DNA of 57,713 nucleotides from Bacteroidales bacterium UBA4179. GTDB lineage: Bacteria; Bacteroidota; Bacteroidia; Bacteroidales; Dysgonomonadaceae. The DNA is taken from assembly GCA_002381125.1 (NCBI GenBank), contig DFUT01000006.1:1-57713 (forward strand), read 5' to 3'. Below the pieces are notes generated by a model, which searched no databases, was not told the DNA's origin, and worked only from the letters and a program-made list of their open reading frames with translations. Below, in pieces: positions 33,261 to 43,440 of the stretch. The position numbers and the translations under genes are program-made. The first letter of the stretch is position 1; every line of letters starts with the position of its first letter.

Positions 33261-36200
33261 TTATTGTTGTAAAGTAATCGACATCAAGCCTATCACAACA
33301 TCGTTAGAGAGGGTTTTGAGGATAAGGTGGCTTAATTTTTTCGATGAATTGAGTTGCAAATCCAATAATATACCTGCTCCTCCTTCGATAGAACGTCCGT
33401 AAACTCCTTCGATATGTAAATCTTTTTCCAAATTGTCGGAAACAAGACCGCTCGCAAAATGCAGGCGATAGGGACGGGGTTCTTTTATACGGAAAGCCAG
33501 ATTATCCACAAAATAATCTTGCTCTATTGGGCACCAATTTTCAGGATTAACCAGCTCCAATTCCTCAAAAGATCCGTCTGTATAATAAATCGAAACAATG
33601 CCATTGGGGATATGACATTGCATGTGATTGGTACTCCCGGCCATCAGCAGATAAGCATGTGAAGCCTTGCCCGAAAGTGGAATTCGAACACTGTCGGGAT
33701 AATTGTCCCAAAGGGAAGTGAAAACGATATTCTTCCCTTTTTCGGGTAAACGAAACGGAACGCCCAACGAGGTAGACAAAATTTCGTTCTTTATTTTATT
33801 CCGCATGCCTGTATCGTCGATTTCAGCCGTCATTTTTGGATGGCACCATTCTCCGATACCTTGGACGGGTATTTGTAATGAAGTGTAGGGAGGACGTGGT
33901 GTTAAGTATTGGTTTCGGAAAATATCCGTTACTGAAGAATTGAAGAAATTGTCCAGATTTACCGGTATGCATTTATCGGTAATGACGTGCGAAAAGGCCT
34001 TTGTTGATTTTGGAACTTTCTGATTTGATTTGGTGGAAACATTAACGTTAATGGGTATCCACCATTGTATCTCTTTTTCTTTCACCCGAATAAAAAAAGT
34101 ATGCTTTCCTTCTTGTGAAATTATCGTTCCATTTACCTGTTGAGAACCGTTTATCGTTATATTTTTCAGGATCTGTTGTGGATCGTAAATTTCCATAATT
34201 GTATAAGGAGAATAAACAGACAAGGTATCGTTGTATACTTTGTTTGTTTGTATGGTCGGGAATATTATTTCTTCACCTATCCATTCGATTTTCACGTTTG
34301 CCGCTATATTTTTCGTCAAAGGAAAATGAATTGTTATCTCAGGTTTACCAATAGCGAGTGTATGTATTTTCCATTCCACAGGTTTTCCGTTTACCGTAAT
34401 TTGTTTGATTTGAGCAGTACGGGCAGGGAGTTGCCATTCGATAGTATCGACGGTTGTAAGATGATGAATGAGAAAATATTCTTCAACAATCGCAAGAGAA
34501 GCTGCTCTTTTGGATGAAGTTCTTTTATAAGAGAAATGAATGTCGGGAGTTTTTATTCGTGCGCTGTCCCATGCTTGTGGAAAACCCGGTCGAATAAGAA
34601 GCTTGTTTTGCAAGGCATTGGGATTGATGCCGAACAGTCCTTGTACGAAAACCCGAGAGCCGACACCAATGGGATCCGCAAAATCGCGATAACATTCTCC
34701 TCGAGCGGCATCATAAAAGCTGATTTGCCCAAAATTTCCAGGGCTTCCACCCAGGTACATTCCGTCCAAAACGGAGCTTTTCAGCAGTTTAAATCCTTCC
34801 TCATTTCTCCCTGCCTGAAAATAAGCAAGAGCCGTGCTCATGACTTCGGCAAAAGCAACATTGTTGATGCTCCATGAATAAGGATGCCAATTGGTAGTTG
34901 AAAGTGTATAGTAGCCTTCATCGGTCAACCCTTCTGCGCGTACCGGAATATGGGGGATATAATTGTCGATATATTGTGTTGCCTGATACCATTGAAAAGG
35001 ATTGCCTATTTCGCTGTCTATGGCATGATAAATAGTCCATAATGCTGCACTTTCGTGCAAACGTCTCAGTCCCATCCGGTCTTTATATTCCGCCCAGTAT
35101 CCTTTGGCAGGCATCCAAAGAGTTTCATTGAGTGCCCGGTAAATTTTTTCGGCTTCTTTTTGATAAGGTGTTGGATCTTTTCCTATTTTTTCGGCTATTT
35201 CGGCAGCCATTTTGTTGGCACGGTAATTATAGGCAGTGGAATGGGTTACCGATCCGGCTGTGTAATAAAGCGCATCGCTTGCCCAAATGCAAGCGTACGC
35301 ATCGTAAAGTCCATCATCGTCGGGATCCCAATTTCGTTTTTCCCAATCGAGATGGCGCGTGATAACCGGCCACATTTTTTTCACATAATCCCAATCGCCT
35401 GTCCAATTGAAATGCCATAATAATTCATCAATGTAACATAGATTCATGTTGTAATGATGCATTTGATCGTTCCGATAAGGATTTCGGCAAATATAGCCGT
35501 TGCTGTACATTGGCGTACCCCATTTTTTTTCGGCTCGAGCAAGATTCATCTCTTTGTCTTGTGTTGGGTGTGGTATGGTTTGAGGAACTTGAGTTACCTG
35601 ACTTGCTGCATACGCATCGAAGTGCAATCTTGCTCGGTCATGCCAGCCCAAAAAATCGCCGGTGTATGCACCCCTCCATCCTGTTAGCGGCATGCGCCAA
35701 CCGATGGCACCATGCAGCCACACTTGTCCATCCCATATGGCATCTGCGGCTATGGCTAATGTTCCTCCCAACGTATTGAAAAATGGGTCAGGCGTAGAAA
35801 TGATGATGCGTGAAGCCAATGCTTGACGCATTTCTTCTGTTCGGGTGAAAACATCTACCAAATTTTTCCTTAAAAAAGTATCTGATTTCCCGAGATAAAT
35901 ATAACATGTATTTGTTAAAGGCATTGATCCCAGAAGAACAGGTAATTCATCGGTCTTGAGGACAACATCGGACGGGAAACATCCAAAAAGTTGTTGTTCA
36001 TCATCTGGTCCGAAATAAAGGGTAAATTTATTTTTGTCGATGACGTATCGATTTCCCCTGCAATATTCAGGTTTTAGGTCGAAACAATCGGGAGGGTCAA
36101 CACCCATATCTCCTTCACGTGAAAAGCGTGTGTATGAAGCACCTCCATATCGGCATAACAGACGGGTATTGGCTGGAATACCTTCTGCCGAGATTTTCCA

Positions 36201-36656
36201 TATCGCTCCGTCGGTATCGTATAAAGCAAGGGCAACAATATAAATTTTCCCCTCTTTCAGCAACGGATCTTTGATGGTGTATAATCTTGTTCCTGGCCGG
36301 TATCTGCTTTCGATATAGTAAGTATTATTTAACGGGATGGTATCTTTTCCGTTAGAAAGGGCAAAGGACAAATTACCGCCCATTCGAGGTAAATAAAGTG
36401 CGAATTCGGGAACATCCCCCGTTTCGAGACGGAATCCCGAATGGGAACCATACAGCGCCCTATTGAATTTATTTTTTCCATTCACGATGACGAAATCTTC
36501 CCCGTCGGGGGTGTAGCGTAAACTTCTTTTTGACAGGTGTTTCCCTTCATATAAGGAAAGAAGAGGCTGAGCCATACCTACTGCATAGTTTAGGGCTACA
36601 AACAGTAAAAAGAGTCGGCTAAATTTAGTCGTTTTTTTTCGGATTTTCAGTTTCAT
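33261..36656 (-). CDS. Large exported DUF4450-type (alpha/alpha)6 glycosidase candidate
   Basis: A 1131-residue exported protein. The ATG at 36656 is chosen because it begins a signal peptide (MKLKIRKKTT, hydrophobic core, cleavage near MAQ); the longer frame would overlap the upstream gene. After a beta-rich N-terminal third, residues about 350-800 look like a six-hairpin catalytic domain, with WDGQVWLHGAIGWRMP, GWRGAYTGDFLGWHD and DAYACIWASDALYYT. Beta domains follow. The set of acidic and aromatic residues fits a glycoside hydrolase, and I associate the N-terminal part with DUF4450. A link to GH142-like enzymes is only a guess. Context says pectin side chains. Confidence 0.65.
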   Translation of the reverse strand: MKLKIRKKTTKFSRLFLLFVALNYAVGMAQPLLSLYEGKHLSKRSLRYTPDGEDFVIVNGKNKFNRALYGSHSGFRLETGDVPEFALYLPRMGGNLSFALSNGKDTIPLNNTYYIESRYRPGTRLYTIKDPLLKEGKIYIVALALYDTDGAIWKISAEGIPANTRLLCRYGGASYTRFSREGDMGVDPPDCFDLKPEYCRGNRYVIDKNKFTLYFGPDDEQQLFGCFPSDVVLKTDELPVLLGSMPLTNTCYIYLGKSDTFLRKNLVDVFTRTEEMRQALASRIIISTPDPFFNTLGGTLAIAADAIWDGQVWLHGAIGWRMPLTGWRGAYTGDFLGWHDRARLHFDAYAASQVTQVPQTIPHPTQDKEMNLARAEKKWGTPMYSNGYICRNPYRNDQMHHYNMNLCYIDELLWHFNWTGDWDYVKKMWPVITRHLDWEKRNWDPDDDGLYDAYACIWASDALYYTAGSVTHSTAYNYRANKMAAEIAEKIGKDPTPYQKEAEKIYRALNETLWMPAKGYWAEYKDRMGLRRLHESAALWTIYHAIDSEIGNPFQWYQATQYIDNYIPHIPVRAEGLTDEGYYTLSTTNWHPYSWSINNVAFAEVMSTALAYFQAGRNEEGFKLLKSSVLDGMYLGGSPGNFGQISFYDAARGECYRDFADPIGVGSRVFVQGLFGINPNALQNKLLIRPGFPQAWDSARIKTPDIHFSYKRTSSKRAASLAIVEEYFLIHHLTTVDTIEWQLPARTAQIKQITVNGKPVEWKIHTLAIGKPEITIHFPLTKNIAANVKIEWIGEEIIFPTIQTNKVYNDTLSVYSPYTIMEIYDPQQILKNITINGSQQVNGTIISQEGKHTFFIRVKEKEIQWWIPINVNVSTKSNQKVPKSTKAFSHVITDKCIPVNLDNFFNSSVTDIFRNQYLTPRPPYTSLQIPVQGIGEWCHPKMTAEIDDTGMRNKIKNEILSTSLGVPFRLPEKGKNIVFTSLWDNYPDSVRIPLSGKASHAYLLMAGSTNHMQCHIPNGIVSIYYTDGSFEELELVNPENWCPIEQDYFVDNLAFRIKEPRPYRLHFASGLVSDNLEKDLHIEGVYGRSIEGGAGILLDLQLNSSKKLSHLILKTLSNDVVIGLMSITLQQ

Positions 36657-36679
36657 TGATTTTTTAGGCTTATAAATTT

Positions 36680-38818
36680 TTAGGGTAATTTTTGAAGGTT
36701 TTCCCATTTCACGTTCCATCCATCGTCTTTTGGGAATCCGGGATTTGTCGTTGTGCAGCCGTCCCATCCGGCACACATCATGGCTATGGCCGTGAGTAAG
36801 CCACCATTACCCGGAAGATAGATTCGCAGTCGGTCGTCCTGATAATTATGCCCGTTTGTCAGATACGTGTTGGTTCGTTTGTCCATCAATAAAGCCCCTA
36901 TCGCTTTTTCCGGTTCCCCCAGCCGTGCTGCATTCATCGCCGTCATCGGATAATCCCATCCCCATGTTTTATCCCAGTTCCAATTGTCCCAAACCCAATA
37001 CAGGGTATTCCGCATGTAGGTTTCGTTGATGAGGCGGTTTCCGGGAAGAATCCCCAGTGCACCAAGGACAGCCATATGATCAGACGTAAAACGGATATCT
37101 TCATATGTTTTTGGTGCCGATTCGGCAGCCAAATAAAGTCCTTCTTCATTATAAGCCAATGGTGAGAGTTTTTGAATAAGTGTATCCCATTCGGGTACTC
37201 TTTTTTCGCCTTTTCGTTCCCGCCATTTTTGAGCTGTTTCCATTGCAAAATGCCAATAGGAGAGTTCAAAAGGAGGATTTACCGTTTCCGATGCTTTTAA
37301 TGTTTCCTGTGCCGGTATCAATCCTTTCAATACATATCGATCTTTCTCCTTATCGTAAGAAGCAAAGGAATACATAAATTTGGCCGTTTCTTCTATCAAA
37401 GGATAATAAGTGTTCAGGATATTTTTTTTGTCATCGGTTTGTGAATTTGCTCGGTAGAGAAGTTCAGCGAAGTAAATAATGTGCGGTTGTTGCCACACCA
37501 GGAAACTGCCTACGCTTGAAGGGGCCTCTCTTCCGGTGGGGTCGGTCATCTTCATCCATCGTACACCATCGAAGCCTTGTCGTTGGGCAATTTCTCTTGC
37601 CACAGGTTTGACTTTGTGATACCACGGAAGTGTCTTTTCCAGCATTTGAGGTCTGTTCCATAAGGCAAAATGCGCTTGATGCCACCAAATCATTTCCAAA
37701 TGAAATTTTCCGTACCATGAATTATAGGTCAGTCCCGTCTCCTGAGGGGGTGTGGAAGCCGAGCACTGAATGGCCGTGAGGTACTGACTGAGCACAACAC
37801 GCCGCTCCAACTCCTTGGCCCGTGGATCGGTGCATTGCGAAAAATCAACAGCAGCTCCGCTTTTCCAGAAATTATTCCAGTATTCAGCTGCAGTGGCAAT
37901 GGATTGTTCGGTTGTCGGATTTTTGTCCTCGGGATAGGAAGGTGAGAAGTAACATGTAAAGTTTAGTTGGTTTGTTTCGGGGTGCAATACGAAATAGTTC
38001 TTTGTTTTTTCTTTTAATTCTGCCTTATTTTCCCATTGGATTTTTACGAAATAAACGGTGCTATCCAATTCACGTTTGAGAACAGCAGAATTTTCGGTTG
38101 TGTGCACCACTGTGGTTGAATGTTTATCGTTGGCATTCCAGTTGCAGGCGTCGTCCGAATGTTCTCCCGTAGGGTAGGGAAAACGAAATTTGACAGCAGG
38201 TTTCATGCCTCTTGCCTTCATCTGTATGGCAATCATATCTATATTTGGATGACAAACGGTTTTCACTTCGTAGGCAACATTGTTTATGTTGAAATTGCTT
38301 TTGATGATTCCTTCCCACATATCCAGAACTTGTCTTGCGTCTTTCACCTCTTCCGGTTTTGTTTCCGGAAGTTCAAGCCCTACAATTCCCAAATGAAGGC
38401 GGTGCGGATTGATGCGAAACCAGTTGGCGGCTTCCTGTTGACGACCCGGTTCGTCGAATTGTACCGAATAAAGTTCTCCCCTTCCTCTGCCGAAATCGTA
38501 TTCTTTCAATGTTTCTTCAAAGCGAAAGTTTTTATCGTTTGCAAAACTATGCCACCCCCAATGGCTTTGCGTTCCAAGCGAAACCCCTTTTTTGTATTTT
38601 TCGGGAAAAGTTTGGAGTCCGGTGATATCGACCGTATAGGCAAATCCACCATTGCCAACAGATAATGAGGATAGTGAATCCACTGAATCAATGATTGGAT
38701 TGTTGCGCTTGACAAGAGCCTTACGGTCAATCTTACTATTATCGGTGTTACATGAAAACGTTATTAGTGCAATTAAAAAGGTAATTATTATTCCTTGAAG
38801 TGGTTTTTTGTTTCTCAT
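36680..38818 (-). CDS. GH65-like six-hairpin glycosidase lipoprotein
   Basis: A 712-residue lipoprotein; the signal ends in TFSC with Cys23 as lipid site, so it is likely surface or periplasm anchored. Residues 50-310 are a beta-sandwich and 320-700 a helical barrel with FHLEMIWWHQAHFALWNRP, GFDGVRWMKMTDP and LIPAQETLKASETVNPPFE, resembling GH65/GH15-type enzymes. The Glu in PAQETL or PPFE could be the general acid. Substrate unknown; neighbours suggest a plant polysaccharide fragment. The DUF4450 gene begins 23 bases after its stop. Confidence 0.7.
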   Translation of the reverse strand: MRNKKPLQGIIITFLIALITFSCNTDNSKIDRKALVKRNNPIIDSVDSLSSLSVGNGGFAYTVDITGLQTFPEKYKKGVSLGTQSHWGWHSFANDKNFRFEETLKEYDFGRGRGELYSVQFDEPGRQQEAANWFRINPHRLHLGIVGLELPETKPEEVKDARQVLDMWEGIIKSNFNINNVAYEVKTVCHPNIDMIAIQMKARGMKPAVKFRFPYPTGEHSDDACNWNANDKHSTTVVHTTENSAVLKRELDSTVYFVKIQWENKAELKEKTKNYFVLHPETNQLNFTCYFSPSYPEDKNPTTEQSIATAAEYWNNFWKSGAAVDFSQCTDPRAKELERRVVLSQYLTAIQCSASTPPQETGLTYNSWYGKFHLEMIWWHQAHFALWNRPQMLEKTLPWYHKVKPVAREIAQRQGFDGVRWMKMTDPTGREAPSSVGSFLVWQQPHIIYFAELLYRANSQTDDKKNILNTYYPLIEETAKFMYSFASYDKEKDRYVLKGLIPAQETLKASETVNPPFELSYWHFAMETAQKWRERKGEKRVPEWDTLIQKLSPLAYNEEGLYLAAESAPKTYEDIRFTSDHMAVLGALGILPGNRLINETYMRNTLYWVWDNWNWDKTWGWDYPMTAMNAARLGEPEKAIGALLMDKRTNTYLTNGHNYQDDRLRIYLPGNGGLLTAIAMMCAGWDGCTTTNPGFPKDDGWNVKWENLQKLP

Positions 38819-38911
38819 TATCCTGTTGTTTGATAGGTTGTTATTTCTTAATAAGACGATTTTTTAGTTTTTCTAATGTTTCCTATTTTCTATTTTATAT
38901 TGCTTGATAGA

Positions 38912-41641
38912 TTATATGTTAGAACTTAAATGATAGGTTCCCGATCCAAGTTCGATTTCGATGTGCGAATCGGTTTCCGTTACCTTTCGTATTCCTTTTT
39001 GAGTGGGTACCGAAATATTCAGTTCTTTGGGTAATCTTACCAGCGCCGAAGTATTTGCAGGAAGAGTAATGTTCCATGAAAAAGAATCGTTCTCCTTTGT
39101 CCATTCGCTTTTAATTTCTCCATAAACCGAATTGTAGGAAGCTTTCACATGCGTTAATCCTTTTGGGAATTTGGGTTCCATCAGTAATTTTTTGTAAGCG
39201 ATACTTTCGGGTGCATTTTTGATCCCCGCGAGGTCTTCATAGTACCAAATGATCAGATCACCCAACAACATCACGTGATTACCCGAATTCATTGCAGGAT
39301 CGGCAGTATCGCCGTTCCAGAGCTCCCATATGGTGGTTGCCCCTTTTCTGACCATATAACCCCAGCTGGGATACGTATCGTTGGTAGCGATTTTATAGGC
39401 CAGATCCACATTTCCGTATTGGGTAAGGCCACACATCAGATGCTGTATTCCCAGTACTCCGGTGCTGACATGGCCATCGAAATCCACCTCGGTTTTTCGG
39501 ACAATATTGTCGAAAACCCGCTGCTCGTATCCTTCGGGAACCAATCCCAGACGAAGGGATAGGATATTGGCCGTTACCGTATTGTTGTCGTATTTTGCCG
39601 AGTCGGCATCAAAATAGCGGTTGTTGTAGGCTTCTTTTATTTTTGCTGCAAGGTCTTGATATCCGGCAATATCTTGTTCGTTACCTGTAAGACGGGCAAA
39701 ATCGGTCATCAAGTTCAATAGGCTGTAATAAACCGTTGTACTTAACACAGGACCTGCCGTTTTGCGGGAAGGATCTTTCGAGTGGATCAATTCCGGCGAT
39801 TCGGGAGGCATGCACCAGTCGCCATAGGTGTCTTTTATGATGATATAATCTTCCATCGATACCTGTTGAATGCGTTCCAGATAACGCTTCATAGACGGGT
39901 AATGCTTTTTGATGGGTTCTGAATCTCCATATTGACGATAAAGCATGTTTATGGCGTAAAAATAAGCAGCAGGCCATGTTACATCGTCGTTGTAAATTGT
40001 CCAATAGCGTGGGGAAACCACAGAAATACTGCCTTCGGGACTTTGCGAATCTTCGATATCTTGCACCCACTTACCATACAGCAATGCATTATCGAAGATG
40101 AAAGCTTCTCCAAAACATCCGGTTGCCCGATCACCAAGCCAACCTTGACGTTCGTCGCGCTGCGGGCAATCGGTGGGCATCCCTCTATAATTGCCGCGAA
40201 TTCCCCAGTATGCATTTTGATAAATGCGGTTGATCATATCGTTTGACGTTTCAAATTGCCCGGTTGTTGCCATTTTGTCGTACAACACTCTTCCGGTAAA
40301 ATTGGACAGATTGGGTTGATAATCCAGTCCCGATACTTCTACATAGCGAAATCCGTGATAAACAAACGACGGTTCCCAACTGAATGTGCCATCTTTTGCC
40401 GGGATGTAGATATCGGTGACTTTTGCCGAACGAAGATTGTCCATATAAAGCGTGCTGTCGGGATTGAGCAGTTCGGCAAACCGTAAAGTGATGGGTTGAT
40501 CTTTTTTTCCATTCAGGTTGTTGATTCTTACCCATCCTACCATGTTTTGTCCCATGTCGAGAATAAATTTTTCATTGGGAAGTTTCATGATTTTTATCGG
40601 TTGGATTTCTTCCTGTATTCTGTGATTCGGGTTGGGTTGTGCTGTCAGTTTTCCTTTGGGATCTTCCATGATATCGACCGAGTTCCAACTGCTGTCGTCG
40701 TAATTCGGAGTATTCCACCCTGTAAGTTCCAAACGGGCATCGTATTCTTCTCCATCGAATTCGTTGTTGGCAATAATCGGTCCTTTGGAGGTGACTTTCC
40801 ACGATTCGTCACTCACGATCACGTCGGTTGATCCATCTGCATATTCGATTTCGAGTTGAGCCAACAAGCGAGGCAATCCGAACACCATGGTTTCGCCTCC
40901 ACGCATGCCGAAAAATCTTCCGTTCCCCAATTTTACTCCTAGCAGGTTATTGCCTTGTTGTATGAGTGGGGTTACTTCGTAAACGTTATAATACACCCGT
41001 TCGGGATACCAGGAAACCGTGGGAGCAAAAACGTCTTCCGAAATACGTTTCCCGTTCAAAAAAGCTTCGTACATACCCAGCCCTGAGATGTAAAGTGTAG
41101 CCCGTTTTATTTTCGAATCTTTGGTATTGAACGGTTTGCGTAGATACCGTGCAGCCAGACGCGTATGTCCTTCGGCTGTTTCGTTGGGATTGGAAAGCGA
41201 ATCTTCGCCAATCCATTGTGCTTGCCATTCCGCATCGTTCAACAATGCCATTGTCCAGAATTGAGGTTTGCTCCATTTGCCGGCACCTTGATTGGTATTC
41301 ACCTTTACACGCCAGTAATAAATGCCTCGTGAGGCAAGATCCGATCCTTCGTATGGGATAAGAATCGATTGATCGCTATCTACGTTACCTGAATCCCAGA
41401 GGAGGTTTTGTTCTTTTTCAAGATCTTCTTCGGTTTCGGCAACCTGAATGCGATACGATTGTTGCACCACATCAGGAATAACAGAAGTAATTTGCCACGA
41501 AAAACGGGGGGTTTGCGTGGCAATTCCCTGAGGATTTTCCTGCATTTCAACTTTCAGAGCAACCGCTGTGGGACGTTTACCCTGACATCCAATCAATAAT
41601 AGGGTTGCCAACATTGCAATTAAAAAGGTTGTGCGTTTCAT
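38912..41641 (-). CDS. Alpha-L-rhamnosidase, GH78
   Basis: A 909-residue inverting rhamnosidase and first gene of the pectin cluster. Lipoprotein signal with LIGC, Cys19 being the lipid site. N-terminal beta domains (about 25-440) include the rhamnose-binding region with NGKRISEDVFAPTVSWY. The (alpha/alpha)6 catalytic domain from about 460 has the hallmark TDCPQRDERQGWLGD at 490-504, in which Glu497 is the expected general acid. It removes alpha-linked rhamnose, as in rhamnogalacturonan or flavonoid glycosides. The gap to the next gene is 93 bases. Confidence 0.94.
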   Translation of the reverse strand: MKRTTFLIAMLATLLLIGCQGKRPTAVALKVEMQENPQGIATQTPRFSWQITSVIPDVVQQSYRIQVAETEEDLEKEQNLLWDSGNVDSDQSILIPYEGSDLASRGIYYWRVKVNTNQGAGKWSKPQFWTMALLNDAEWQAQWIGEDSLSNPNETAEGHTRLAARYLRKPFNTKDSKIKRATLYISGLGMYEAFLNGKRISEDVFAPTVSWYPERVYYNVYEVTPLIQQGNNLLGVKLGNGRFFGMRGGETMVFGLPRLLAQLEIEYADGSTDVIVSDESWKVTSKGPIIANNEFDGEEYDARLELTGWNTPNYDDSSWNSVDIMEDPKGKLTAQPNPNHRIQEEIQPIKIMKLPNEKFILDMGQNMVGWVRINNLNGKKDQPITLRFAELLNPDSTLYMDNLRSAKVTDIYIPAKDGTFSWEPSFVYHGFRYVEVSGLDYQPNLSNFTGRVLYDKMATTGQFETSNDMINRIYQNAYWGIRGNYRGMPTDCPQRDERQGWLGDRATGCFGEAFIFDNALLYGKWVQDIEDSQSPEGSISVVSPRYWTIYNDDVTWPAAYFYAINMLYRQYGDSEPIKKHYPSMKRYLERIQQVSMEDYIIIKDTYGDWCMPPESPELIHSKDPSRKTAGPVLSTTVYYSLLNLMTDFARLTGNEQDIAGYQDLAAKIKEAYNNRYFDADSAKYDNNTVTANILSLRLGLVPEGYEQRVFDNIVRKTEVDFDGHVSTGVLGIQHLMCGLTQYGNVDLAYKIATNDTYPSWGYMVRKGATTIWELWNGDTADPAMNSGNHVMLLGDLIIWYYEDLAGIKNAPESIAYKKLLMEPKFPKGLTHVKASYNSVYGEIKSEWTKENDSFSWNITLPANTSALVRLPKELNISVPTQKGIRKVTETDSHIEIELGSGTYHLSSNI

Positions 41642-41921
41642 TTTGTGATTTTATTAATAAGTTCAAGAAAAAACTTATAATTTGACTTTTAATGGATATT
41701 TAACTTGTTTTTCGCAGGTTGTGTAATGTGTCATGTTTAAATAGTTTTTCACGAAAGAAAAATCTCCAATATATTTATATATATGCAAATATAAACCGCA
41801 GAATTAATATTGTACATCAAAAAATGATTTAAATACTGCAATATTTGACATTTAACATTATTATTTTACTTTTTGTTATTGTCGATGTGTATATGGTGAT
41901 ACATTTTACGGGAAAAATGTT

Positions 41922-41929
41922 TATTTTTG
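41922..41929 (+). promoter_or_regulatory. Promoter -7 element touching lipB (TATTTTTG)
   Basis: TATTTTTG fits TAnnTTTG but ends only four bases before the lipB ATG at 41934. If used, transcription would begin at or very near the start codon. Confidence 0.4.
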
Positions 41930-41933
41930 CGTC

Positions 41934-42635
41934 ATGCAAAAGATAGATGAGATTATTGATTTGGGTACGATTGCCTATGCAGATGCATGGAAATTCCAAC
42001 AAAAACTTTTCGATAAAACGATCGCTCAAAAAAAAATAAAGGAATCAACAACTCAAACACTGATTCTTTGCGAACATCCTCACGTAATAACGCTGGGGAA
42101 ACACGGAAATTCCAACAATTTGCTTTTACCTACGGAGAATCTTCGTAAAAGAGGCGTTGAATTTTTTTATACCGATCGGGGAGGAGATATTACCTATCAT
42201 GGACCCGGACAGTTGGTTGTTTATCCTATTTTCGATTTAGATGCTTTTGAAATTGGCCTTAAATCGTATATTTTTAAGTTGGAAGAGGTCGTTATACGGT
42301 TATTGAACGATTATGGTATTAAAGCAGAACGCATGCCGGGAGCTACGGGTGTATGGCTGGAAACGGATTCCGATAAAAATGCACGCAAAATTTGCGCAAT
42401 AGGAGTGCGAAGCAGCCACTTTGTGACCATGCATGGTTTGGCATTGAACGTCAATACCGATTTATCTTATTTTTCACTGATCAATCCGTGTGGCTTCATA
42501 GAAAAAGGGGTTACGTCCATTCAAAAAGAATTGAATTCGAACGCTCCAAAAATGGATGAAATCAAAAATCGAATTATCCTTTATTTTTCTGAAATATTCG
42601 ATATCGACAAGATAGACAAGAAAAACGGCAAATAG
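41934..42635 (+). CDS. lipB: Lipoyl(octanoyl) transferase
   Basis: Moves octanoyl from acyl carrier protein to the lipoyl domains of 2-oxoacid dehydrogenases and GcvH. The 233-residue protein shows RGGDITYHGPGQ at 82-93, Lys152 in RKICAIGV and the catalytic Cys186 in INPCG. The N-terminus (IDLGTIAYADAW) is homologous, so the ATG at 41934 should be right, although there is almost no room for a leader. lipA is not adjacent. Confidence 0.96.
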   Translation: MQKIDEIIDLGTIAYADAWKFQQKLFDKTIAQKKIKESTTQTLILCEHPHVITLGKHGNSNNLLLPTENLRKRGVEFFYTDRGGDITYHGPGQLVVYPIFDLDAFEIGLKSYIFKLEEVVIRLLNDYGIKAERMPGATGVWLETDSDKNARKICAIGVRSSHFVTMHGLALNVNTDLSYFSLINPCGFIEKGVTSIQKELNSNAPKMDEIKNRIILYFSEIFDIDKIDKKNGK

Positions 42636-42760
42636 AATACGATGCAACGGCAAAAGCCGGCGTGCGACTCGATTACGGTGGAGGTTTCAATGAAGCTCGA
42701 GTTGTTGTAGCGATTTATTTAAGGCGAAGTTCTCTTTTTAATTTATTTTCACACGCATAA
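42635..42760 (+). pseudogene. Possible remnant of a lost gene
   Basis: Between lipB and the SPOR gene a frame without start codon reads EYDATAKAGVRLDYGGGF and then NEARVVVAIYLR before a stop at 42758-42760. The glycine/aromatic strand pattern looks like coding sequence, perhaps the end of a beta-barrel, but it is short and I recognise no family. It could be chance. Confidence 0.25.
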
Positions 42761-42784
42761 TCATCGTTTTTCTATTCTTCTTTT

Positions 42785-42792
42785 TATCTTTG
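42785..42792 (+). promoter_or_regulatory. Promoter -7 element for the SPOR lipoprotein (TATCTTTG)
   Basis: TATCTTTG, 50 bases ahead of the ATG at 42843; no TTG at the expected upstream spacing. Confidence 0.5.
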
Positions 42793-42842
42793 CGAATATT
42801 AAGAACAAGAATTTGGTTGAACAACTAAAAACAACATAGCAA

Positions 42843-43358
42843 ATGAAAAAATTATTCCCCCTGGGATTGACGTTTATAGCCATTTTGGCTTTAACAACTT
42901 CCTGTAAGCCCAAACAAAGTGCCTATCAACAAGTGTACGAGGCTGCAAAAGAAAAAGAGATGGAGGAAGCCGCATCACAGCCCACCACTGTTGTTAAGGA
43001 TGCTGCATCGCTTCCGCCTGTCGAAGTATCGGTGAGAAAAGAAAAAGTAGAGCCGGTTTATTCTACGGATGCTTCCAATCTTAAAAAATACAGTGTTGTT
43101 ATAGCCTCATTAAGTGTAAAACTCAATGCAGAGTCGTTAAAATCGAGAATGGAAGCAGAAGGTTATCCGGTTATTCTGGCACAGAACGAACATGGTATGT
43201 ATCGGGTAATCGTAGCAAGTTATGACGACAAAGAATCGGCAATTGCCAAACGCGACGAAATTTTCCGTAAATATTCGGCTTTGGGCGATACCGAATATTT
43301 GAGAAAAACATACGGTATACCTTTCAATGATCTCTGGATTTTGGAACGGCAGTATTAA
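42843..43358 (+). CDS. SPOR-domain lipoprotein
   Basis: A 171-residue lipoprotein (TTSC, lipid Cys21). After a charged linker (residues 25-80), the SPOR domain spans about 83-160: YSVVIASLSVKLNAESLKSRM and YRVIVASYDDKESAIAKRDEI show the two beta-alpha units. SPOR domains bind glycan strands lacking stem peptides and gather at the division site. It ends at a hairpin terminator. Confidence 0.88.
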   Translation: MKKLFPLGLTFIAILALTTSCKPKQSAYQQVYEAAKEKEMEEAASQPTTVVKDAASLPPVEVSVRKEKVEPVYSTDASNLKKYSVVIASLSVKLNAESLKSRMEAEGYPVILAQNEHGMYRVIVASYDDKESAIAKRDEIFRKYSALGDTEYLRKTYGIPFNDLWILERQY

Positions 43359-43381
43359 TGAACAGAATCATTTAGTGAAGG

Positions 43382-43418
43382 AAAGCTATCTCGTTAAACA
43401 ATCGGGGTAGCTTTTTTT
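43382..43418 (+). terminator. Terminator after the SPOR gene
   Basis: Arms AAAGCTATC (43382-43390) and GGTAGCTTT (43406-43414) with a T run to 43418. Confidence 0.8.
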
Positions 43419-43440
43419 GTAAAATACAAAAAGGTAGCAT

